Shown piece by piece: positions 19,355 through 27,295 of a stretch of 64,000 bases of DNA; positions within the stretch are counted from its first letter, which is position 1, and every line of letters starts with the position of its first letter. This DNA comes from Aliishimia ponticola (lineage in GTDB: Bacteria; Pseudomonadota; Alphaproteobacteria; Rhodobacterales; Rhodobacteraceae), in assembly GCF_004803475.1 (NCBI RefSeq), contig NZ_SRKY01000004.1, positions 421,112 through 485,111 of the forward strand, read 5' to 3'. Under the pieces are notes generated by a model. It was not told where the DNA came from. It ran no database searches and saw nothing but the letters and a program-made list of their open reading frames with translations. The translations under genes and the position numbers were made by a program.

Positions 19355-19440
19355 TGCAAACCCTCCTGCCCCTGTGCGGCGGCTGCCTGCGGATCGGCGA
19401 CGACGGCCTGAACCATGGGGTGATGCGGCATGACGGTCAT
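19351..19440 (-). CDS. 29-residue coupled mini-gene between permease genes
   Basis: A complete 30-codon frame starts with ATG overlapping the stop of the OppB-type gene (ATGA, 19437-19440) and ends with TGA overlapping the start of the OppC-type gene (19351-19354). The product begins MTVMPHHPMVQAVV and ends QGQEGLQ; it is Ala/Gln-rich with no membrane segment. Its frame differs from that of the permease downstream, so it is not an N-terminal extension of it. It also contains the GGAGG that precedes the OppC gene. It may be a translational bridge that carries ribosomes across the 82-base gap, a small functional peptide, or chance. The double overlap favours real translation. Confidence 0.5.
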   Translation of the reverse strand: MTVMPHHPMVQAVVADPQAAAAQGQEGLQ

Positions 19441-20375
19441 GACAGCACCCGTGGGTCGAGCAGCGCGTAAAGAATGTCGACGATCATGTTGATGAGGATG
19501 AAGCTGAGCGCGAGGATCAGGATCGTGCCCTGCGCCAGTGGGAAGTCCGATGACAGGATCGCGCCGACGGCCAGCCGTCCGATACCCGGGAAGGAGAAAA
19601 TGCTTTCGGTCACGACCGCGCCGCCCAGAAGATAACCTGCCTGAAGGCCGATGAGAGTCACCACCGGGATCAGCGCATTGCGTAGCCCGTGTTTCAGGAT
19701 CACGCGCGTTTCCGGCAACCCCTTGGACCGGGCGGTCCGCACATGATCGAGCTTGAGTACCTCCAGCACCGAGGATCGGGTCATCCGCGCCACCGGCCCG
19801 ATGAAAATCGCCCCAAGCGATAGCGCCGGCAGCGCGATATGGCGTATCCCGTCAAGGGTCCAAAGCGGCCCGCCACGCCCGATGAAGGGCAGCAGCCGCC
19901 ATTGCACGCCGACGAAATGGATCATCATCAGGCAGATGAAGAAAATCGGCAGCGACACACCGGCGACAGAGATCGCCATGATGATCCGGTCGATCAAGGT
20001 GCCGCGCTTTACCGCTGCCAGCGTGCCAAGCCCGATACCGAAAGGTATCGACCAGATCAGGCAGGCGAACATGAGTTCTGCGGTCGGTCCGATGGCGGAC
20101 AGAAGTTCGGACCCCACCGTCTTGTTCGAGATCAGCGACCGGCCCAGATCACCTTGCAGGACGCGGCCGATATAGCTGAAGAACTGTTCGTACAGCGGAC
20201 GATCAAGGCCCATCTCGGCCCGGATGGCCGCCAGAACTTCCGGCGTTGCGGTCGGACCGGCCATGACGATGGCGGGATCGCCGGGAACAAGGACCAGCAG
20301 CCCGAAGCCCAGCAGAAGCACTCCGAACAGGACCGGGATCGAAATCAGCAACCTGTTGGCGATCTGGCTCAGCAT
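19437..20375 (-). CDS. Peptide-type ABC transporter permease (OppB/DppB-like)
   Basis: The 312-residue permease starts with the typical LLISIPVLFGVLLLGFGLL helix, followed by LVPGDPAIVMAG and the long periplasmic loop containing ELGLD-type sequence (AEMGLDRPLYEQF). The coupling loop reads RTARSKGLPETRVILKHGLRNALIP, the classic DppB form. It overlaps the upstream amidohydrolase gene by one base (TGATG). Confidence 0.9.
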   Translation of the reverse strand: MLSQIANRLLISIPVLFGVLLLGFGLLVLVPGDPAIVMAGPTATPEVLAAIRAEMGLDRPLYEQFFSYIGRVLQGDLGRSLISNKTVGSELLSAIGPTAELMFACLIWSIPFGIGLGTLAAVKRGTLIDRIIMAISVAGVSLPIFFICLMMIHFVGVQWRLLPFIGRGGPLWTLDGIRHIALPALSLGAIFIGPVARMTRSSVLEVLKLDHVRTARSKGLPETRVILKHGLRNALIPVVTLIGLQAGYLLGGAVVTESIFSFPGIGRLAVGAILSSDFPLAQGTILILALSFILINMIVDILYALLDPRVLS

Positions 20376-22012
20376 CAGGCGGCCCCGTCCCGTTGATACA
20401 CGACGCGCCCACCCAAAAGCGCCATGTCACAGCGCGTGGTCAGGATGTCTTCGACAGTGCAGGTCAGAAGATCGGTATCGAACACCGCCACATCGCCCAG
20501 TTGCCCGGGCACCAACCGGCCTTTGATCTTTTCTTCATGGGAAGCATAGGCGGATTCGTAGGTATAGGCGTTAAGCGCCTCTTCCATGGTCAGGATATGT
20601 TCCGTCCCGATCTGGGTGCCGTTCTCGGTCTTGCGCGTGACCATCGTATAAAGATTGGCGAAGGGGTCGATCTCCACCACCGGGCAGTCGGTAGAGGCAG
20701 AGGGATGCAACCCGGCATCGATCCATGTGCGCATCGGGTGGCTTGCCTCGACCCGTTCTTTTTCGATCAGCGTGAGATACAGGTCCCCGAAGTAATACAG
20801 GAACGCGGGCTGCGAGGCGGGTAGCACATGCATCGCCTTCATCCGTTCCATCTGGTCGGGGCGCAGCCAGCCGCAATGTTCGATCCGGTGGCGGCGGTCT
20901 GGGTCCGGCACCTCGGCCAAGGCCAGTTCGAAGGCGTTCAAAACCTTCTCGATCGCGGCATCACCGATGGCGTGAATGGCAAAGCGGTAGCCCTTGCGAT
21001 GGCCGTCCGCCACCATGGCGTTCAGTTCGTCATCATCAAGGCAAAGCAGGCCCAGATCATCCTCATCCCCGCCCAGATAGGGCTTGGTCATTGCGGCCGT
21101 GCGCCCACCGGCGGAGCCATCGGTGAAAATCTTCACCGGGCCGATACGGAACATGTCGTCGCCGCCGCCAGACACCATTCCCGCCGCGCCCGCCTGTTCC
21201 ATGATCGTGCGACCCTTGTCGCCCATCAGCACGCCATAGACCCGCAGGGGCAAACGCCCTTCGCGATGCGCTTTCTGATAGGCCAGCATTTCGGTCCAAC
21301 CGTCGCGGATACCGACTGCGGCTTCCATGCAGGACGTGATGCCGCGCGACAGCAGATCGGCCCCGCCGCGTTCGATGCTTTGCACCAGAGTTTCGACCGA
21401 GTTTTCAGGCAATACCTGCATCACCGGCTCGCGCCCTGTTTCGGCCAGCAGACCTGTCAGTCGTCCGTTTTGCTTTTCGATCAGCCCGCCTTGCGGCGAA
21501 GGCGTGTCTTCGGTGATGCCCGCGATTTTCAGGGCCAGCGAATTGGCGACAGCCAGATGCCCGTCCGTGCGCACGATATACACCGGGTGGTCCGGGCAGG
21601 CCTCGTCCAGTTCCTCGCGGAACGGGTGGCGCCCGACATCCAGTTTGAAATGGTCATAGCCGCGCCCGATCACCCAATCGCCTTTGGGCAGGCTTGCGGA
21701 GCGATCACTGAGTGACGCCAGCAACCCGGCAAGCGTCGGCACGGTCACGGGGCGCAGATCGACCTCTGCCATGGCCGTGCCGTAGGGGATCAGGTGCATA
21801 TGGGCGTCATTCAGCCCCGGCGTCGCCAGCCGACCGTTCAGATCGATCACTTCCGTGTCGGGGCCAATCAGCGGTGCAAGCTCTGCATCGCTGCCGGTTG
21901 CAAGAACGCGGCCCCCCCAAAGTGCAACGGCGCTGACCACAGGCAGGCCAAGACCGCACCAGACCTTGCCATTCTTCAAAACGGTTTCAGCTTGAACGGG
22001 TGCTCCGGTCAT
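20375..22012 (-). CDS. YtcJ-like metal-dependent amidohydrolase
   Basis: The 545-residue protein belongs to the amidohydrolase 3 (YtcJ/NfdA-like) group. Visible landmarks are LATPGLNDAHMHLIPYG with the HxH metal pair near residues 71-73, IHAIGDAAIEKVL near the middle, HRIEHCGW, and a late ASTDCPV aspartate. NfdA hydrolyses N-substituted formamides; many relatives have unknown substrates. It is the first full-length gene of the leftward island and so probably acts early on the imported molecule. Its ATG overlaps the stop of a 12-codon leader frame. A wide intergenic region separates it from the divergent LysR gene. Confidence 0.82.
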   Translation of the reverse strand: MTGAPVQAETVLKNGKVWCGLGLPVVSAVALWGGRVLATGSDAELAPLIGPDTEVIDLNGRLATPGLNDAHMHLIPYGTAMAEVDLRPVTVPTLAGLLASLSDRSASLPKGDWVIGRGYDHFKLDVGRHPFREELDEACPDHPVYIVRTDGHLAVANSLALKIAGITEDTPSPQGGLIEKQNGRLTGLLAETGREPVMQVLPENSVETLVQSIERGGADLLSRGITSCMEAAVGIRDGWTEMLAYQKAHREGRLPLRVYGVLMGDKGRTIMEQAGAAGMVSGGGDDMFRIGPVKIFTDGSAGGRTAAMTKPYLGGDEDDLGLLCLDDDELNAMVADGHRKGYRFAIHAIGDAAIEKVLNAFELALAEVPDPDRRHRIEHCGWLRPDQMERMKAMHVLPASQPAFLYYFGDLYLTLIEKERVEASHPMRTWIDAGLHPSASTDCPVVEIDPFANLYTMVTRKTENGTQIGTEHILTMEEALNAYTYESAYASHEEKIKGRLVPGQLGDVAVFDTDLLTCTVEDILTTRCDMALLGGRVVYQRDGAA

Positions 22013-22047
22013 GCCGTGACCCCGTTGATATCGTCGCCCTTGATCAT
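22009..22047 (-). CDS. 12-codon leader frame coupled to the YtcJ-like gene
   Basis: A short frame starts at ATG 22047 behind GGAGA (spacing about six bases), encodes MIKGDDINGVTA and stops with TGA overlapping the ATG of the amidohydrolase gene (ATGA). The amidohydrolase start has no separate good ribosome site, so this leader probably supplies ribosomes to it by re-initiation. The sequence shows no run of a single regulatory amino acid, so a classical attenuation peptide is unlikely. Confidence 0.5.
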   Translation of the reverse strand: MIKGDDINGVTA

Positions 22048-22218
22048 TGAATTCTCCGGTTTCGCCGCCCAGCGCATGGCGTGTTGAGCAAGTTCAGCGA
22101 GCGGGCAGTGCTTCTGTCAATGAAGGCGCGCGAACGGGCATCGGGCGGGAAGCCGTATCCAAGATATTGTTATTGCACGATAAAATCCACACACCCTTTG
22201 AGCGTTAAAGATGATTAA

Positions 22219-22233
22219 ATTCTTGATAAGAAT
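22219..22233. promoter_or_regulatory. Candidate LysR-type operator (T-N11-A dyad)
   Basis: ATTCTT-GAT-AAGAAT is a perfect inverted repeat with a three-base centre. It contains T-N11-A, the general LysR binding pattern, in an AT-rich tract about 170 bases upstream of the leader frame of the leftward island and about 425 bases upstream of the LysR gene. Assignment to the LysR at 22658 is inference from position. Confidence 0.5.
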
Positions 22234-22436
22234 ATTGACGCTTAAAATTGGTAAGCGCTGGCGGCGTCTGGGCCGCCTTTCTGGCAATTCCGCACCCCCT
22301 TTTGACGGGGCCGCGACGACCAGATGCAGCGCAAGTGATTTCCCAATGTGATGAGTCGCCATCCAACCCACCTGCGTTCGCCGGGAGGCAGGTGATACAA
22401 ATCACTGTCAACGCGGCGGAAATTCGCCTATAGATT

Positions 22437-22484
22437 GATTATAATCGCCTCTAACATGATCTGAAGTTGTGTATCCGCCACAAC
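22437..22484. promoter_or_regulatory. Two further dyads before the LysR gene
   Basis: GATTATAATC (22437-22446) is a perfect ten-base palindrome. GTTGTG (22466-22471) and CACAAC (22479-22484) form an inverted pair seven bases apart. They lie 175-220 bases upstream of the LysR start, a plausible autoregulatory or second operator position. Confidence 0.35.
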
Positions 22485-22657
22485 GATCGGGTCGGTGTAT
22501 CCCGGGCAGAATCGTCATTTTCCAGCGGTCAGGCGTGTTTCCAGCCATGAACCAATCAGGTCCTTTACCCAGATATTATCTCATCTGCGCCCAGTTCTTG
22601 CCCAGATTGGTCTGGATAAGCCGAGACTGACATCGAGCGCATCAAGAAAGGACGGCT

Positions 22658-23566
22658 ATGGACCGCCTGACAGAAATGGAAGCTTTCGCAACGGTAGTGG
22701 ATCAAGGTGGATTCACCGATGCCGCCAAGAAAATGGGCATCTCGAAATCGGCTGTTTCGAAACACGTTTCCTCGCTTGAGGCGCGTCTTGGCGCACGGCT
22801 GCTGAACCGCACCACCCGCCGTGTTTCCCCGACCGAAATCGGGCTTGCCTACTATGATCGTGCGCGCCGCGTGCTGAATGATGCGGGCGAGGCCGATGCG
22901 CTGGTCACGTCGATGCAATCGGCACCATCCGGGCTGTTGCGGATTTCCGTGGCCACCGACTTCGGCGTCAATCACCTGTCACCGCTGCTGTCCGGCTTCC
23001 TTGAGGAATTCCCGGACATCACTGTCAACATGGTTCTCAACAACCGGTATGTCGAACTGATCTCTGAAGGCTTCGACATGGCCGTGCGGATCGGTGAGCT
23101 GGAAGACAGCACCTTGCGGGCACGCAAGCTGACCGAAACCACCAAGCGGATGATCGCAGCGCCGTCTTACTTTGAAAAGTTCGGCCGTCCACAGCGCATC
23201 GACGATCTGAACGAACACAAGCTGCTGCACTATTCCAGCCAATCCTCCGGCAATGTCTGGAAGATCACGGCCCCGTCCGGCGAAAAGCGTCAGATCCGGA
23301 CCGCTGGCTGGCTGAGTGTCAATGACGGGCAGTCGCTGTTGAACGCGGCCATTTCCGGTCTTGGCATCGCCTATCTGCCCAGCTTCCTTTACGCCGACGC
23401 GATGGATCGCGGTCTGGTCGAGGACGTCATCCCCGATCTGCCAAATGAAACGCAGGGGATTTACGCGGTCTATCCGCCCGGCCGCTTCACGCAGCCCAAG
23501 GTGCGCGCGTTCATCGATTTCCTTGTCCACGCATTCGCGGATAAAGGCCCCGACGACTGGAACTGA
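22658..23566 (+). CDS. LysR-family transcriptional regulator
   Basis: The 302-residue protein opens with the LysR helix-turn-helix (MEAFATVVDQGGFTDAAKKMGISKSAVSKHVSSLE), followed by RLLNRTTRRVSPTEIG, a form typical of the large LysR subgroup that often represses or activates divergent genes. The effector domain occupies residues 90-300. AAGGA sits five bases before the ATG. It is divergent from the island at 22047 and convergent, with a one-base gap, with the OmpA-like gene. Control of the island is the natural hypothesis. Confidence 0.87.
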   Translation: MDRLTEMEAFATVVDQGGFTDAAKKMGISKSAVSKHVSSLEARLGARLLNRTTRRVSPTEIGLAYYDRARRVLNDAGEADALVTSMQSAPSGLLRISVATDFGVNHLSPLLSGFLEEFPDITVNMVLNNRYVELISEGFDMAVRIGELEDSTLRARKLTETTKRMIAAPSYFEKFGRPQRIDDLNEHKLLHYSSQSSGNVWKITAPSGEKRQIRTAGWLSVNDGQSLLNAAISGLGIAYLPSFLYADAMDRGLVEDVIPDLPNETQGIYAVYPPGRFTQPKVRAFIDFLVHAFADKGPDDWN

Positions 23567-23567
23567 C

Positions 23568-24494
23568 CTAACGGTCGTTCGCCAACACCACAGCTTCGAC
23601 GCGCCGATTGGCTTCGCGGCCCTGCTCCGTGAGGTTGCTCGCACGTGGTGCGAGATAGCCCATGCCTTCCGCTTCGATCCGGTCCGGTGCGATCCCGTAT
23701 TGATCGATCAGCCGTTGCCGGACGGCGGCGGCGCGCGCACGGGAGATGCGGATATTCTGGTTCAGGTCCCCGACGCTGTCAGTGTGACCGACCAGAGCGA
23801 TCCGCAATCCGGTATTCTGCTTCAGCAACGCCGCCAGATTGGCAAGCGATGGAAACGGGCCATTCGTCAAAGAGGTCGCCCCGGTCGTGAATTCGACCCC
23901 GTCCAGCACGATGGCGCCTTTCTCCATCAACTCCTGCCCGGCAGAACCATTCAGCGGCGCGGCGACCTGAGAGGGGCCAACCGCCGTAGTCTTGTCAAAC
24001 TGGCCGGAAGGGCGCGCTTCGATGATCTGCACATAGGCGCGATCTGCCAAGGCTGTCACCAGAAGGGTGACAATCGCCTCGGGCGCGGCGGCATTCCCTT
24101 TGCGCAGGGTCAGAAATTGGAAATCGCGCAGATTTACGAACATGTTCGGCGCAGGCAGCACCTCTGTCCCAAAGCGGAAGTCGAAGCCCCCGCAATGGGC
24201 TGAAAGGCAGTCCAGAACGATTTCGAATCCGTCCGCCTCGAACTGCGCACGAAGCGGCGCCACGATCCGCAACGGCGATTGACCGGGGCCGGGCAATTCC
24301 CACGCCTGTCGACGCACGGCCCCGTCGATCTGCTGGACCGGAATGGCGCTGCCATCGAAGGGGGCAATCGGCGCAGTGTATCGATCCGCGTCGGACGTCC
24401 GTTCAGCGGTCAGACGTGCGTGTCCCGGCATATCCAATGCCCAAGACCCCGTGGCCGTTGCTGCCACCGCGAGAAGGCAGAGCCAACGGATCAT
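23568..24494 (-). CDS. OmpA-family protein
   Basis: The 308-residue protein has a signal peptide (LCLLAVAATATGSWA, cleavage near residue 19), a central domain of about 170 residues that I do not recognise, and a C-terminal OmpA-like peptidoglycan-binding domain from about residue 200. The latter shows LRIALVGHTDSVGDLNQNIRISRARAAAVRQRL and later GRxANRRVE, the family signature. It probably links the outer layer or a periplasmic complex to the cell wall. Its start overlaps the AhpD-like gene by ATGA, as the last gene of a four-gene leftward operon. Confidence 0.85.
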   Translation of the reverse strand: MIRWLCLLAVAATATGSWALDMPGHARLTAERTSDADRYTAPIAPFDGSAIPVQQIDGAVRRQAWELPGPGQSPLRIVAPLRAQFEADGFEIVLDCLSAHCGGFDFRFGTEVLPAPNMFVNLRDFQFLTLRKGNAAAPEAIVTLLVTALADRAYVQIIEARPSGQFDKTTAVGPSQVAAPLNGSAGQELMEKGAIVLDGVEFTTGATSLTNGPFPSLANLAALLKQNTGLRIALVGHTDSVGDLNQNIRISRARAAAVRQRLIDQYGIAPDRIEAEGMGYLAPRASNLTEQGREANRRVEAVVLANDR

Positions 24495-25057
24495 CGGGAC
24501 TGTGCGTGATACTCCACATTGGGCCGCATATCTATGCCGCTCGCGACACGGTTGGTCATGTTGAAAAAGCCCGTCACGCTGGAAATGTCAAAGATATCGC
24601 GATCCGTGAACCCGGCATCGCGCAGCGCGTCGCGGTCGGCCTCTTCGACATCGGCGCTGGATTTCGTCAACTTGGCCGCAAAGTCGAGCATCGCCCGCTG
24701 GCGGGCATCCAGATCGGCGACCTTGTAATTCATCACCATCATTTCACCCAGGATCGGGTCGCCTGACAATTGCCGCACCGCCGCGCCATGCGCGACAAGA
24801 CAGTAGAAACACTTGTTGATGGAGGACACGACCACCGCGATCATCTCACGCTCAAGCTTGGTCAACGCGGACTCGCCCAGCATCAGATCGTTATACATGG
24901 CCGTGAACGCGTTCAGCTTGTCGATATCGAACGTGTAGCTGCGCAGCACATTGGGAACCATGCCCAGCTTGTCCATGCAGATGTCGAAATACTTCTGCGT
25001 ATCTGCGGGCAGCGGATCGACCGGCGGTAGATCGAGGGCGGTTGGTTTGTCGGTCAT
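24491..25057 (-). CDS. AhpD-like/peroxidase-related carboxymuconolactone decarboxylase family protein
   Basis: The 188-residue protein is an all-helical CMD/AhpD-fold protein. The redox pair is Cys-x-x-Cys in NKCFYCLVAHGAA (near residue 85), with the nearby histidine of the proton relay. Preceding blocks NVLRSYTFDIDKLNAF and LTKLEREMIAVVVSS are typical of the peroxidase-related subgroup. Such proteins reduce peroxides or handle thiol redox using a partner. It is separated by one base from the GNAT gene upstream. Confidence 0.82.
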   Translation of the reverse strand: MTDKPTALDLPPVDPLPADTQKYFDICMDKLGMVPNVLRSYTFDIDKLNAFTAMYNDLMLGESALTKLEREMIAVVVSSINKCFYCLVAHGAAVRQLSGDPILGEMMVMNYKVADLDARQRAMLDFAAKLTKSSADVEEADRDALRDAGFTDRDIFDISSVTGFFNMTNRVASGIDMRPNVEYHAQSR

Positions 25058-25058
25058 G

Positions 25059-25769
25059 TCAGTCCTCCAACTGGCGATAGTGGTATTGTCCCTCGAGCGT
25101 CATTCCGAGGGACGTATAAAGCGCATTCGCGCCGGTATTGGCCTGAGTACACAAGACGCTGAGCGTCGTCGCACCCTGTTCCGCACCCCAGAATGCGGCC
25201 TTGCGCATCACCCATCCGGCAACGCCCTGCTTGCGCTGGTGTGGAAGAATTTCGACCGCATGTACCATGCAGCCCCCATCCGCGGCGGCCGCAAATGCGG
25301 CGCCTGCGGGCTTTTCGTTCCAGCGGGCAAGGATACCGGTTTTTGTCTTGGCACGGGCCATGACGGCCAGCCGGTCCGGCCCGATGCCGCCTTGCGCCCA
25401 GATTTCCTGCATGATCGCCAGCGGCTCCCAGATGGCAAAGGCCGTGACGCGCGGAATCTCGATATCCGTCAGTTGCGTGATCGGGCAGGCATACATGTTG
25501 ACCGGATCGACGATGGCATAGCCGCGCGCCTCCAGCTCCGCGTCGAGATCGGCATCGCCGTCGCGGATCATGAACAAGGGCCGCTGCCCCATCTCGCGCA
25601 TCGCGTTTTCGGCCTTGGCGACATCCGCATCCGTGGCGGCCCGTGTTGAGGCAGACACCCGCTTGCCGCCCCCGGCCCCGTCCCGCAGGGTCCAGCCGTC
25701 TTGCTCCCATGCCTTGCGCGGGGGCCATGTGGCCTCGCACAGCGCGTAAAGCTGCTGCGCCGTTGTCAT
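25059..25769 (-). CDS. GNAT-family N-acetyltransferase
   Basis: The 236-residue protein carries a C-terminal GNAT fold. The acetyl-CoA loop is seen as ILPHQRKQGVAGWVMRKAAFWG (about residues 175-195), followed by the strand TTLSVLCTQANTGANALYTSLGM. The N-terminal 100 residues look like a degenerate second domain. The acceptor is unknown. It overlaps the upstream CinA-like gene by four bases, so expression is shared. Confidence 0.8.
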   Translation of the reverse strand: MTTAQQLYALCEATWPPRKAWEQDGWTLRDGAGGGKRVSASTRAATDADVAKAENAMREMGQRPLFMIRDGDADLDAELEARGYAIVDPVNMYACPITQLTDIEIPRVTAFAIWEPLAIMQEIWAQGGIGPDRLAVMARAKTKTGILARWNEKPAGAAFAAAADGGCMVHAVEILPHQRKQGVAGWVMRKAAFWGAEQGATTLSVLCTQANTGANALYTSLGMTLEGQYHYRQLED

Positions 25770-26488
25770 TCAGCGAACTCCGCGGCCAATCGGGTCATCG
25801 CCGCATCGACCCGCGCACCGTCGGTGCCGCGAATGACAATCTGCGCGCCAAACGCACCATTGCGCTGAAACGGGTAGGAACCGATGGACAGGTCCGGGAA
25901 ATCCTCGGCCAGTTTCGCGACCGGCCCGGCCAGATCGCCCTCACCGCGCATGATGCTAAGCGCTTGGCTAAGCACCGGATCACCACCCGTGATCGTCGGA
26001 AGGATGGTGGCCACCATGGCCTGAAAGACCGACGGAACGCCTGCCATCACGTGCACATTCTTCAAAGTAAAGCCCGGCGCGCCCGACACGGGATTTTCGA
26101 TCAGTTCGGCGCCATCCGGGATGCGGGCCATGCGCAGGCGCGCTTCGTTCAAATCCGTGCCCATCGCGTCATAGCGCGCTTGCAGGATCGCGCGGGCATC
26201 GTCACGGACATCAATCGGCACGCCGAACGCCTCTGCGATGCAATCGGCGGTGATGTCGTCATGGGTCGGGCCGATACCGCCGCTGGTGAACACATGGTCA
26301 TAGGCCTTTGACAGGGCCTTGACCGCCGCCACGATCGCCGCCCGGTCATCGCTGACAATGCGGGCCTCGCACAGTGTCACGCCGTGGCCGGTCAACTCTC
26401 CCGCAAGGTGATGCATGTTCGCATCCCGTGTTCGACCTGACAGGATTTCATCCCCGATCACCAGCATCGCGGCAGTTGGATTGGGCAT
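25766..26488 (-). CDS. CinA N-terminal/MoaB-type molybdopterin-binding domain protein
   Basis: The 240-residue protein has the MoCF-biosynthesis (MogA/MoaB) fold found at the N-terminus of CinA: AAMLVIGDEILSGRTRDANMHHLA and VFTSGGIGPTHDDITADCIAEAFG. It lacks the C-terminal nicotinamide-nucleotide amidohydrolase domain, so it is about half the length of full CinA. Proteins of this short form probably act as ADP-ribose or FAD-type pyrophosphatases, which is family knowledge and not certain. The start at 26488 follows GGGAGG by about six bases; a longer frame would run through the divergent sfsA promoter and is rejected. Confidence 0.82.
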   Translation of the reverse strand: MPNPTAAMLVIGDEILSGRTRDANMHHLAGELTGHGVTLCEARIVSDDRAAIVAAVKALSKAYDHVFTSGGIGPTHDDITADCIAEAFGVPIDVRDDARAILQARYDAMGTDLNEARLRMARIPDGAELIENPVSGAPGFTLKNVHVMAGVPSVFQAMVATILPTITGGDPVLSQALSIMRGEGDLAGPVAKLAEDFPDLSIGSYPFQRNGAFGAQIVIRGTDGARVDAAMTRLAAEFAE

Positions 26489-26536
26489 TCGGCACCTCCC
26501 TTGAATGAGCCTGTCTCCCGGTATAGGCCCCGGCCC

Positions 26537-27241
26537 ATGCGCTTTCAAACCGATCTTGTGCCTGCGACACTGCAACGCCGTTACAAACGCTTTCTGGCGG
26601 ATTGCGTGTTGGAGGATGGGCGTGAAGTCACGGCCCATTGCGCCAATCCCGGTTCGATGATGGGGCTGGCAGAGCCGGGTACGCGCATCTGGCTAGAACC
26701 CAATGACGACCCGAAGAAGAAGCTGAAATTCGGCTGGCGGCTTGTGGATCATGGCAATGGGCATTTCACCGGCGTCGATACGGCCGTGCCTAACCGGGCC
26801 CTGCGCGAGGCGCTGACATCGCGCGCGGTGCCCGAGCTTGCCGCCTATGCAACCGTCCGGCCCGAGGTGAAATACGGGCAGTCCAGCCGGATCGACTTTC
26901 TGCTGACCGAACCGGGGCTTCCCGACGCCTATGTCGAGGTCAAATCCGTCACCCTGTCCCGCCAGAAGGGTCTGGCCGAGTTTCCCGACAGCGTCACGGC
27001 ACGCGGGGCCAAACACTTGGCAGAACTGGCAGCCATGGCGCGCGACGGACATCGGGCCATCATGTTGTATCTGGTGCAGCGCACGGATTGCGACACCGTC
27101 ACCCTTGCAAAAGATATCGACCCGGCTTACGCGGCCGCTTTCTGCGATGCGGCATCCTGCGGGGTTGACGTCATCGCTTTGGGGACAAATATTTCGGTTG
27201 AAAGCGTGACCGTGGCGGATCGACTACAATTCCGTCTTTGA
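26537..27241 (+). CDS. sfsA: SfsA family DNA-binding/nuclease-like protein
   Basis: The 234-residue protein matches SfsA along its length: RYKRFLADCVLEDGREVTAHCANPGSMMG at the N-terminus, then VPELAAYATVRPEVKYGQSSRIDFLL, VEVKSVTL, and RGAKHLAELAAMARDGHRAIMLYLVQR. The E-V-K motif and preceding aspartate resemble a PD-(D/E)xK nuclease core. E. coli SfsA was named for sugar fermentation stimulation; its biochemical role is unclear. The start at MRFQTD (26537) fits the family better than the ATG 36 bases upstream. It is divergent from the CinA-like gene by 48 bases and precedes map. Confidence 0.9.
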   Translation: MRFQTDLVPATLQRRYKRFLADCVLEDGREVTAHCANPGSMMGLAEPGTRIWLEPNDDPKKKLKFGWRLVDHGNGHFTGVDTAVPNRALREALTSRAVPELAAYATVRPEVKYGQSSRIDFLLTEPGLPDAYVEVKSVTLSRQKGLAEFPDSVTARGAKHLAELAAMARDGHRAIMLYLVQRTDCDTVTLAKDIDPAYAAAFCDAASCGVDVIALGTNISVESVTVADRLQFRL

Positions 27242-27295
27242 AACACGTATAGTGCAGCCGCAGAAACGGGCCGTTTGCCCAATCAGGAGCGACTA

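Larger units (their letters stand above)
22048..22657. promoter_or_regulatory. 610-base divergent promoter region with dyads
   Basis: This gap separates the leftward island from the rightward LysR gene. The middle part (about 22170-22260) is clearly AT-richer than its surroundings. Several short frames exist but none has a ribosome site or conserved look. Dyads lie at 22219-22233, 22437-22446 and 22466-22484 and are listed separately. AGCGT (22201-22205) and ACGCT (22238-22242) also form an outer inverted pair around the first dyad. Both promoters should lie here, but no clear -35/-10 pair could be assigned. Confidence 0.6.

Noticed and set aside
22205..22218. CtrA-like TTAA-N6-TTAA
   Set aside because: CtrA sites use seven spacer bases; the spacing here is six and the region is simply AT-rich.
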